DNA of 40,848 bases from Acidobacteriota bacterium. GTDB taxonomy: Bacteria > Acidobacteriota > Terriglobia > Bryobacterales > Bryobacteraceae. The position numbers and the translations under genes were made by a program. Below the pieces are notes generated by a model that worked only from the letters and a program-made list of their open reading frames with translations, made no database searches and was not told the origin of the DNA. The stretch covers positions 1 through 40,848 of the forward strand of contig JAPKYX010000080.1 in assembly GCA_026394075.1 (NCBI GenBank), written 5' to 3'. This document shows, piece after piece, positions 32,088 to 39,759 of the stretch (within the stretch, counting starts at the first letter, position 1; each line of letters starts with the position of its first letter).

Positions 32088-34892
32088 TCATGGAAAGCTC
32101 CCGGAACTCTTCAGCAGAGTCTGCACCGATTGGCCTAGAGCGGCCTCCAGGGCAGCCATATTCACCCCAGGATCAGTACCTTGGGTACCGGTCCCGCGAA
32201 AGCGGCTGGAGCTCTGTAACTCAAAACCCCAATTGCGCTCGTCCATCCACCCGATTTCCGTAATCGAAGAGAGCAACACTGTGTTCGGCGGCATTCTGCT
32301 CGCACCAATCACGCTACAGCACAACACATTGTTGCTGACGGTCCAGGAGGGCGTGGAACCGGCCACAAACTCCCGGTTAAGAGCCTCTACCCCCACCAGT
32401 TGATTACTGATGCTGTGGAGCGTCAATCGTTCTCCGGTAATCACGTTATCCTTCATCTCCAGCCCGGCGCTGCGGCCTACGGTGGCGAAGTCCGTAAAGA
32501 GAAGATGTGGACCATTGCCCTTGATGTCGTAGATCGTGTTGTTGTTGATAATCACGTCTTCCGCCGCGTTTTGAACGGAGAAGGCAATGCCTGAGCGGCC
32601 GGACTCACTGGTGCTCAGCGGGGATATGTAGCCCTGCGGCCAACGCCGGGCATTGATGTCGTAAACCAGATTGTTGAAGGCCCGGACGCGTTGCGTAGTC
32701 CGGGTCATGAAGGTCGCAGGCGGCAAATCATGCCCGGCGATCAGCATCAGGTGGGGCCCGCGCCGGAATATATTGTGGCGCACATCGATATCCGATATCT
32801 GCATGAAGCTCGATGCCTGTTCCACGGTCCCACCCGTGACGCTTCCGGCAGGAGCTCCACGTAGCGTAAAGGTGGTGGCATCTTTCACCTCGCCTACGGT
32901 CCAGACACCGTTATAGGGTCCCGCCCGGGAAATCAACACCAGCTGTTCGGCCGAGTACGGATCAGTCAGATTCGTCGCCGGCCGGCTCGCCAGCGTGACG
33001 GTTCCGTCCTCGATCCGCTCGATGACTTTTGCGGTGGCGACCGTCGAGGCCCGGGGAGTGAGCAACACCATCGCTCCTTGGGTCACATCAATCCAATTGC
33101 CGTCAAAGACATTGCCCTCAACCAGCACCCTTTGCCCGGCTTTCAACTCCAGGATCTGCCGGTTCATGTAGTTCTTGCGGGGAATATTCAGCGGGGAACC
33201 AGACAGATAGCGCTCGCTATGGGCCAAATAATTGCGGCGGATCACGTAATCCGCTGGGGGCAGGGCATTGCGGCTCTGGTCCAGGAAGTAGATCGTCATG
33301 CCGATCGCTTCGAGAAAGTTGTTCTCAATCAATCCCGGTCCCGGCCCGACAATGGCGATCGCCACCGCCTCCCGGAATGCCCCTGCCGGGGCCTGGTCCA
33401 TCCAACGATTGACGTTGTAGACACGCGAATGAATGATGCCGACATTGGAGCCATAAAGGGAGACTCCTCGCCCCAGCCGTGCCGGATAATCGAGCCCGTG
33501 AATGTCGCAGCGATCAAACAGGATCGAATCATTGCTGCTCTTGGTGAAGACCAGCCCCCCATAGGAGCCCTGGCTGTAGCTGGGTTGGTCCCAGCCTTCC
33601 GGATGCGGGTCCGGCACCGGTGCATGCGTCACTTCCAGCCCCACAAAACGGTATCCGCGGGCGTTCTCTTGAAACTGAATGGCTTCCATCTCACCGGCCG
33701 CCACCGCCCGCCGCAACCCCCAGGTGTTCGGGGCGGTGCACCAGAAGGCGGTAAAGCCATTGGCTGGCGTTCGGTAGAACCATTCATTCAGTGAACATTC
33801 GGCCGGTAGCTCCGGACCGCTACGGTGGTTCACCTGTGTCCAGTTTTCATTGCGGGCGACACTCGCGTTGTTCGAATAGGTGCCGCGGCCGCGAGACCCA
33901 TCCAGAAAGAAGTTGTGCTCGTCCATCACGGTAATCCGCCAGTTGGCATTATCAACGCCCAACCCCGTACCAGTGACCCGCACGACATTCCCGGTGCGGT
34001 ATCCATGGGATCCCAACGTTAGAACAACCGCACCTCCCCCACCAATGTAGGCATTGGCCAGTCTACGAACGCCATTGGATGCTCCCCGTTGGGGCGAACA
34101 AACAAACAAGCTCATGCCCGGGGTATCCGAAGCCCAGACCAACTGTCCCGCTGAACAGGCCGCAGGCAGGGTGTTAATGCTCAGCCGGATGCCTTCGGGA
34201 ATGGCGTTGGTCACAAAACGGGCCATCTCCGGCAAGTGGCTGGCATCCACCCGGGTTCCTTCCGGTGGCAGCGCGCCCGTGCTGCGAACGACTACCCAGC
34301 CGGTGTGCTTGGGGCGATTCGGGAAGACAAAGAGGCCATTGCACGTCGTCCCGGCGGAGATGGTGACTTCATAGTTCTGATCCCCTTCGAGCGCGGCCAG
34401 TTGCTTGAGAACGTCCTCTAGATTGCTGCACTGGGCGTCGATCGTAAACGGTTCGCCGAACCCGGAAGGCATCGTGACATCCACCAGCCGGCGGGGAGGC
34501 TCAGGGAGTGCGGGTGACGGGGAGGGAGCCGGAAGCGTCGTGAAGGTTCTTTCCGTGGAGCAAACCTCGGTTCTATCCGCCACGGAGCAGACCCGGTAGC
34601 GGTACTCGGTCTGTGGAGCCAATCCCGAAAGGTAATAAGAGTGGATTGTCCGGAGGCCGCCGCTGGTCCGTTCCTCCCGGAGCGGCAAAGACGAATCAGT
34701 TCCATACTGGATGACCGTAGTGGCTGGCGCGGAAGTATACCAGGTGATACGGGCGGTGCTGTAGGTGATCGATTCGTGGACTGGAGGCTGGGTGATCTGC
34801 ACTGCTGAAGGCGCTTGCGCCCTTACCACACTGGCAAAACAAGCCAACACCCCGCAGACCCAAACAAAATTCGTTTTGCTTGTGGGGTACAT
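32088..34892 (-). CDS. Secreted FN3 / right-handed beta-helix protein, paralogue C
   Basis: The shortest of the three paralogues (934 residues). It begins with a signal peptide (FVWVCGVLACFASVVRAQAP) and an FN3-like domain (about 30-120, STARITWYTSAPATTVIQYG and LSGLAPQTEYRYRVC). The conserved core follows (DAQCSNLEDVLKQL, SAGTTCNGLFVFP). One FCCH-like insert lies near 277-350 (LGSHGYRTGNVVRVTG). The beta-helix (about 400-860) has ILFDRCDIHGLDYPARL, IENNFLEAIG and IRRNYLAH rungs, with an insert near 610-687. The C-terminal NNVLCC and VNMAALEAALG mark the family end. Across the helix it is closer to paralogue A than to B, for example in the shared NYMNRQILELK and EGNxFDGNW stretches. It may bind or process the exported polymer. 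Its upstream gap of 153 bases holds no other gene. Confidence 0.85.
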   Translation of the reverse strand: MYPTSKTNFVWVCGVLACFASVVRAQAPSAVQITQPPVHESITYSTARITWYTSAPATTVIQYGTDSSLPLREERTSGGLRTIHSYYLSGLAPQTEYRYRVCSVADRTEVCSTERTFTTLPAPSPSPALPEPPRRLVDVTMPSGFGEPFTIDAQCSNLEDVLKQLAALEGDQNYEVTISAGTTCNGLFVFPNRPKHTGWVVVRSTGALPPEGTRVDASHLPEMARFVTNAIPEGIRLSINTLPAACSAGQLVWASDTPGMSLFVCSPQRGASNGVRRLANAYIGGGGAVVLTLGSHGYRTGNVVRVTGTGLGVDNANWRITVMDEHNFFLDGSRGRGTYSNNASVARNENWTQVNHRSGPELPAECSLNEWFYRTPANGFTAFWCTAPNTWGLRRAVAAGEMEAIQFQENARGYRFVGLEVTHAPVPDPHPEGWDQPSYSQGSYGGLVFTKSSNDSILFDRCDIHGLDYPARLGRGVSLYGSNVGIIHSRVYNVNRWMDQAPAGAFREAVAIAIVGPGPGLIENNFLEAIGMTIYFLDQSRNALPPADYVIRRNYLAHSERYLSGSPLNIPRKNYMNRQILELKAGQRVLVEGNVFDGNWIDVTQGAMVLLTPRASTVATAKVIERIEDGTVTLASRPATNLTDPYSAEQLVLISRAGPYNGVWTVGEVKDATTFTLRGAPAGSVTGGTVEQASSFMQISDIDVRHNIFRRGPHLMLIAGHDLPPATFMTRTTQRVRAFNNLVYDINARRWPQGYISPLSTSESGRSGIAFSVQNAAEDVIINNNTIYDIKGNGPHLLFTDFATVGRSAGLEMKDNVITGERLTLHSISNQLVGVEALNREFVAGSTPSWTVSNNVLCCSVIGASRMPPNTVLLSSITEIGWMDERNWGFELQSSSRFRGTGTQGTDPGVNMAALEAALGQSVQTLLKSSGSFP

Positions 34893-35045
34893 AGTCCTCC
34901 TGCCGCCTCTGGGGGCCGCTTCCTCTAGTACACCATATCGACACGAGTGGAGGCGGTTCGAGAATCAACGGGGGGAAAGCGGGGCCGGTGACGATGCGCC
35001 AGACCCGCCACAAGATAGACCAGAGAGGACCAGGTTGAACCGGAG

Positions 35046-35363
35046 TTACGGCAGCCAGTACGTTACTAATAATCCATCGCCGGCCACATCGGCATCAACG
35101 GCGTACTCAGACATCTGGAAGAACTCATCTGAGGTCCAGAGTACGGTGCCGTCCTGTGGGCCCACTTGCGGCGGAGTGAAGTCACGCATCACACCGGCTA
35201 GCGTTGTCTTGTTCATGCCGGGCTGGCCCAGGTAGACCTTGCCGGTGTTGGTCGTGGGAACGGCAAACATCACTCGCCCCGCCAAAATCTTGGAATCAGC
35301 CGTGACTAGCACCGGAGTCCCGGGCGTCGTTGAGGCTATCTTGCCCATAGCAATTACGGTCAT
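35046..35363 (-). CDS. Small conserved-looking protein of unknown function
   Basis: A 105-residue protein, mostly beta-strand and Gly/Thr/Val-rich (IASTTPGTPVLVTADS, then KVYLGQPGMNKTTLAGVM). It has no signal peptide or membrane helix. The start is well supported by AGGAG 7 bases upstream of the ATG at 35363. It resembles small structural proteins recorded near phage tail genes, but I cannot name a family. It lies 58 bases downstream of the 958-residue surface protein and probably shares its transcript. Confidence 0.6.
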   Translation of the reverse strand: MTVIAMGKIASTTPGTPVLVTADSKILAGRVMFAVPTTNTGKVYLGQPGMNKTTLAGVMRDFTPPQVGPQDGTVLWTSDEFFQMSEYAVDADVAGDGLLVTYWLP

Positions 35364-35421
35364 CGAATATCTCCTATTCTTCGCTTTCTTGTTTCGAATC
35401 GGCCCGAGTCCAACGCTCCGC

Positions 35422-38298
35422 CTAGATACCTACGGGCCCGATGCCAATCATTGAGAACCCGCGCCGGCTCTGCGCCACCGGCGGGTTTACCGTGAATGGG
35501 CAGGTTCCAGCCGCCACATTGCCCTGCGCATCGGTCACCCGAATTGTGAAGCTTCCCGCTGCACTGGGTGTCCCGGACACGGCGCCCGTCGCCGCATTCA
35601 GCACCAACCCCGCGGGCACAGCACCCGTGGCCACTGAGTAGGTATACGGTGCCACTCCACCACTGGCCGCCACCGCCTGATTGAAGGCCACGCCCACCAC
35701 GCCCGTCGAGATCACCGGACAGCTCAGCGCCAAAGCCGCATTCACCGTAAAGGCACAGGTAGTCCCCGCTACCGTCCCGTCTGCATCGGTCACCTGTAAG
35801 GCAAACGTGCCGGTTGCACTTGGAGTCCCACTCACCACGCCCGTGCTGGTGTTTAGAGAGAGTCCCGCCGGAATGGACCCGGCCGAAACAGTGTAGGTGT
35901 AAGGCAGCGCGCCCCCACTGGCCGTCATCTGCTGGTTGAACGCTACGCCCACCACCGCCGTTCGATGCACCGGGCAAGTGGCGCTAAGTGGCGAAGCCAG
36001 TGCAATGGCCCCAATGCTGGAGCCATCATGCGCCGCGGTCCGTAGCGTCGTGTTCCTGGGCCGGAACCCCGCCTTGACCCACTCCAGCAGGTACTTCACC
36101 GCGCTCACATTGGTGACACCCACGGTCGCATCCGTGAATGTCGTCCCGGCCACCACCGCATCCCGCAGGAACTGCAGAACCGCCGGCTCCCAAACCGTCT
36201 GCCATGTGCCGTCGGTACCGTCCGCCGGCCGGTTCGCGGTGCTCGACGTGTGCGCCGAGATACAGCGGTACGTGATCACCGCATTGCCGTAAACTGCCGC
36301 GGCCTGACGGCTCACCAGGTCACCCACCACATAGCTGGCGCTCAATACCCAGGTGGCCCCGCTCGCTTGCCCAAAGATGCGGTTCCACGACGTCTCGACA
36401 TTGCGGGTCCAGTCCACAAAGCGCGGCCCGTTGTTGCCATCATAGGTTCCGGACCCCAGGTCCACATCGCTCTGGCCGATCGTCGCCCGCGTCGTCTGGC
36501 TGTAGTTGTGGTAACCCTTGTCGGCAATGCCGCTGGCCCCGTTCTGGTCGAACAGCGTGCCGTTCTCGACATTGAACAGGCCGTTCCAGCCCACCTGCGC
36601 TGCGTTCAAAATATCGGGAACCACAATCCGGAACGCATCCCCCACCGTCGGAGCGCCGGAGAACGCCACGCCCACCGTCACGCTCGACCCTGTGTTGGCG
36701 GTGATCGTTCGCGACTGCCCAGCCAGTGCGCCAGAGGTAAATATGATGGTGGCTTGCGAAGACGCCAACGTTTGATTGGCCGTCGTGGGCAATGTGGCAA
36801 CTGGTGTCAGCCCCGCGCAGTTGATCAGCGTCGAGGTGCTGGCCGCCGCCGCCGTGCCCGTTTCAGGGCTGGTCAGCGTCGCCTGCCGTGCCACCTGCGC
36901 CTGTCCCGTCACCCCCGTCGAACGGTTACACCACACCAGATTGGACCGGATGGAGTCCAGATGCGACGGCCCGCCCCAGTAGGTCGCACCGGTGTAAACC
37001 GCCGCCACTCCCGTACCCCCATTGGCGTCCGTCATCAAGGTGTTGAAATCGATCAAGCGCTTCACCAGCGCACTGTCGTGGCTATTCACAGACCCCGATG
37101 CTCGCCCTCTGGCGTTGGGCAAAACCAGGTTCCTGGTGATGTTCAGGACCACGTTGCTTCCAGCAGGCCACGCCGTGCTGCTGTTGGAGACAAAATCCCC
37201 GTCCTCGGAATTCACGTAGGCCTGATAGATGTTTCCCTGGATACCAAACGTGCCCGTAAGCGCCGTCGGCATACTTGCATTGATGGCGTTCAGGGCTTGT
37301 GTGCCCGTGCCCTCGGTGTAGATGATGTTGTCCAGCAGGGTGCTGCCGGGATGCGCAATGGCGAGCGGCCATGATGCTGCGATCCCACGCATGTAATAGA
37401 AATTATTGGTCCACTCCGCCCACGGCTGCGTATCGGTGATGGTCGCCGACAGTCCCATCCGCCCCAGCACGTTGTCCCGGACACTTAAGCCCTTCAGTGA
37501 CCCCGCAAAGTTCATCGCCAGCGCCACTGAACCGCCCCATGCCCGGATGTTCTGGATGTTGTTCCGGAACTGCCGCAGCCCTGTGGTCGCCGCCGTAAAT
37601 GTGAACCGCGCCGCCTCCGACGCATGCGCCGTCCCGTAGCGGATGTTGTTGAAGTTGAGGATGAAGTCCGAATCCGCCGCGCTCGAGGTCGTCCAGCGCC
37701 CCAACGCATTGGAACCGTTCGCAATCAGCCCGATCCGGCAATACGTGAACCGGATGATGCCACCCGACGCAGCGGACCAGTCCATCGAAGTGTTGGCCGC
37801 ATCGCCCAGGTTGTTGAAGTCCGTATAGGTGGCGTCCACCTGGGCACTGGCGCTGGCATTGCGTTGCATCCGGCCCCGGCCGGACCCGGCCGCGATGTCG
37901 AACTTGCAGTAGGCCGCTGACGTGCCATTGCAGACCAGTCTGCCATTGGGCTGGCTGGCCCCGGACCCAAACGTCAGCGAATAGATCGGTGTGCCGGCCG
38001 CCGCGGACGAGTCAAAGATGTACGACGCCCCCGCATTCAGCGTCAGCGTCGTGTTCACCACTCGCGCATTGCCCCGAACTGTCAGCGTCACGCCCGCCGC
38101 CACCGTCAGCGATCCCGCCGCCGCCACATCCAGCACCAGCGTCGTCGTATCGGCCGGCGAAGTACCCACCGTGGTGTTCGTATTCACGGCCACCGCATGG
38201 CTGATGGTCACCGTATCGCCGACGCCCGGCACCACCCCGCCCGTCCACGTACCGGCGGCTGACCAGTTGCCCGCTTGAGTTGATGTAATGGCTGCCAT
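35422..38298 (-). CDS. Large beta-rich surface protein with G8-like, beta-helix and Ig-like domains
   Basis: A 958-residue protein without a recognisable signal peptide. Residues 1-110 (SAAGTWTGGVVPGVGDTVTI then HAVAVN) look like a G8/'head' beta domain. A long right-handed beta-helix (about 120-520) follows. Residues 650-705 (ASYVVGDLVSRQAAAVYGN then ITYRCISAHT) resemble carbohydrate-binding modules of the CBM5/12 type. Two tandem putative Ig repeats of the He_PIG kind follow at about 770-855 and 860-940 (GVAFNQ, ASGG-PYTY, PAGLSLN, GVVSGTPSATGTF). It ends in a short Gly/Ile tail. The lack of a Sec signal, like the small protein downstream, suggests another exit route or a phage-tail-like origin. 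A role in binding glycan is plausible but not shown. The first ATG (38298) is the only good start. Confidence 0.75.
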   Translation of the reverse strand: MAAITSTQAGNWSAAGTWTGGVVPGVGDTVTISHAVAVNTNTTVGTSPADTTTLVLDVAAAGSLTVAAGVTLTVRGNARVVNTTLTLNAGASYIFDSSAAAGTPIYSLTFGSGASQPNGRLVCNGTSAAYCKFDIAAGSGRGRMQRNASASAQVDATYTDFNNLGDAANTSMDWSAASGGIIRFTYCRIGLIANGSNALGRWTTSSAADSDFILNFNNIRYGTAHASEAARFTFTAATTGLRQFRNNIQNIRAWGGSVALAMNFAGSLKGLSVRDNVLGRMGLSATITDTQPWAEWTNNFYYMRGIAASWPLAIAHPGSTLLDNIIYTEGTGTQALNAINASMPTALTGTFGIQGNIYQAYVNSEDGDFVSNSSTAWPAGSNVVLNITRNLVLPNARGRASGSVNSHDSALVKRLIDFNTLMTDANGGTGVAAVYTGATYWGGPSHLDSIRSNLVWCNRSTGVTGQAQVARQATLTSPETGTAAAASTSTLINCAGLTPVATLPTTANQTLASSQATIIFTSGALAGQSRTITANTGSSVTVGVAFSGAPTVGDAFRIVVPDILNAAQVGWNGLFNVENGTLFDQNGASGIADKGYHNYSQTTRATIGQSDVDLGSGTYDGNNGPRFVDWTRNVETSWNRIFGQASGATWVLSASYVVGDLVSRQAAAVYGNAVITYRCISAHTSSTANRPADGTDGTWQTVWEPAVLQFLRDAVVAGTTFTDATVGVTNVSAVKYLLEWVKAGFRPRNTTLRTAAHDGSSIGAIALASPLSATCPVHRTAVVGVAFNQQMTASGGALPYTYTVSAGSIPAGLSLNTSTGVVSGTPSATGTFALQVTDADGTVAGTTCAFTVNAALALSCPVISTGVVGVAFNQAVAASGGVAPYTYSVATGAVPAGLVLNAATGAVSGTPSAAGSFTIRVTDAQGNVAAGTCPFTVNPPVAQSRRGFSMIGIGPVGI

Positions 38299-38384
38299 TG
38301 GCGATATGTCCCCTGGCCGCCATCTTCCTCACCCCCGGGCTATCCCCTGCAGGGACTTCGCTCTTAAGCCACTGATTCGAGGCA

Positions 38385-38422
38385 CAAAAAAAGTACCCGG
38401 CCCCTGAGACAGGCCGGGTACT
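38385..38422 (-). terminator. Rho-independent terminator of the AlgD-like gene
   Basis: A perfect 11-base inverted repeat, AGTACCCGGCC (38392-38402) and GGCCGGGTACT (38412-38422), surrounds a 9-base loop. On the minus strand the stem is followed by a run of seven T (revcomp of 38386-38392). It lies 42 bases after the stop of the 38464-39759 gene, and separates that gene and its upstream partner from the surface-protein genes. Confidence 0.9.
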
Positions 38423-38463
38423 CAAGTTTCGAATTGTAAACTAACCGTCGAAAGGCGTAGCCG

Positions 38464-39759
38464 TTACGCCAGCACTTTGGCCGGCTCCCGGATCTCAATC
38501 CGGGTCAGATCCACCACCGGTAACCCGGTGGCCTTGATCTTGGCCCGGAACTCGGCCGATGGCGTCTGCGCCACCACCAGATGCGTGGCCCAGCTGGCCA
38601 CTTCTTCAAACGACGGCTGCATCAGCTTCTCGATATGAGGAACCGCATTCAGCACGAAGCTCTTGTTCGATCCGTAGATCTGATCCAGTTGGATGTGCGG
38701 GTCGAAGATCCGCATGTCCTTACCTTTGCCGATCAGCGTCTCAATCATGGTGACTACCGGGCTTTCGCGCAGGTCGTCGGTGTTTTCCTTGAACGCCAGG
38801 CCGAACACGCCCAACCGCGGCGCTTCCAGATCCAGCACGTCGTTGATGCCGCGCTCCAGGTGCGCATCGTTGGACGGCAGCACTGCTTCCAGCATCGGCA
38901 ACGAAACGTCCATCCGCGACGCCCGGTAGCACAACGCCCGCAGATCCTTGGGCAAGCAGGAACCGCCAAAAGCAAACCCGGGCTTCAGATACGCCGTCGA
39001 GATGTTCAGCCGCGTGTCCTTGCACAACGTCGCCATCACTTCGTCACCCGACACACCCAGATAGCTGGCCAGCGATCCGATCTCGTTAGCAAACGCCACC
39101 TTCACCGCGTGGAACGTGTTGCAGGCGTACTTGATCATCTCCGCCGTCCGAACGTTCACCTTCGAGGCCTCACAGCCCAGAGGCGCATACATGTCCGCGA
39201 TCAACTGAACCGCGGCTTCGTCCGTGCCGCCCACGACCACCAGCGACGGCTCCACGAAATCCTTCACCGCACTGCCTTCGCGCAAAAACTCCGGGTTCGA
39301 CACCATCTTCACTTGTGGAGACTTGGCAAATGCCGTCGACTGCGCTTCTTCGCAAGTCCCCGGGAATACCGTGCTGCGCAGAGCAACAATCAGCGGCTTC
39401 TCCCGGCCCGCGATCACTTCGGCGATCTCCGCGCACACCCGCCGCAGCTGCCCCAGGCCCAGATTGCCGTTGCGCTCCGAGGGCGTTCCCACGCAGATCA
39501 TCGCGACATCCGCGTCCGCCAGGCCTTCCGCCAGCGACATCGTCGCCGTCAGCCGCCCGTCGTCCACAGTCTTTTCAATCAACTCCGTCAGGCCCGGCTC
39601 ATAGAACGGAGCCGACTTTTTCAGGATGTTCTTTACCTTGTGCTCGTCCTTGTCGATGCCGACAACCTGGTGCCCCAGGTTCGCAAAGCACGCTGCCGTC
39701 ACGCAGCCAACGTAGCCCAGTCCCAAGACCGCGATTTTCTTGTCACTTACGGATGCCAT
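38464..39759 (-). CDS. Nucleotide-sugar dehydrogenase, GDP-mannose 6-dehydrogenase (AlgD) like
   Basis: A 431-residue NAD-dependent dehydrogenase that oxidises a sugar nucleotide at C6 to a uronic acid. The NAD motif is GLGYVG (13-18), the central helix has YACNTFHAVKVAFANE (211-226), and the catalytic Cys268 sits in LKPGFAFGGSCLPKD (258-272). The PGFAFGGSCLPKD phrase, the C-terminal GLAFKENTDDLRESP and the IGKGKDMRIFDP segment match AlgD more than UDP-glucose dehydrogenase as I recall them, so GDP-mannuronate is the favoured product, with UDP-glucuronate as alternative. The start has AGGAG shortly upstream. It overlaps the stop of the heparinase-like gene by 13 bases, so the two are one transcript, ending at the strong terminator at 38385-38422. 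Confidence 0.88.
   Translation of the reverse strand: MASVSDKKIAVLGLGYVGCVTAACFANLGHQVVGIDKDEHKVKNILKKSAPFYEPGLTELIEKTVDDGRLTATMSLAEGLADADVAMICVGTPSERNGNLGLGQLRRVCAEIAEVIAGREKPLIVALRSTVFPGTCEEAQSTAFAKSPQVKMVSNPEFLREGSAVKDFVEPSLVVVGGTDEAAVQLIADMYAPLGCEASKVNVRTAEMIKYACNTFHAVKVAFANEIGSLASYLGVSGDEVMATLCKDTRLNISTAYLKPGFAFGGSCLPKDLRALCYRASRMDVSLPMLEAVLPSNDAHLERGINDVLDLEAPRLGVFGLAFKENTDDLRESPVVTMIETLIGKGKDMRIFDPHIQLDQIYGSNKSFVLNAVPHIEKLMQPSFEEVASWATHLVVAQTPSAEFRAKIKATGLPVVDLTRIEIREPAKVLA

Noticed and set aside
36250-37374. 374-codon plus-strand frame opposite the G8/Ig-like surface protein
   Set aside because: Composition is typical of an antisense shadow and it shows no domain, signal or ribosome site.
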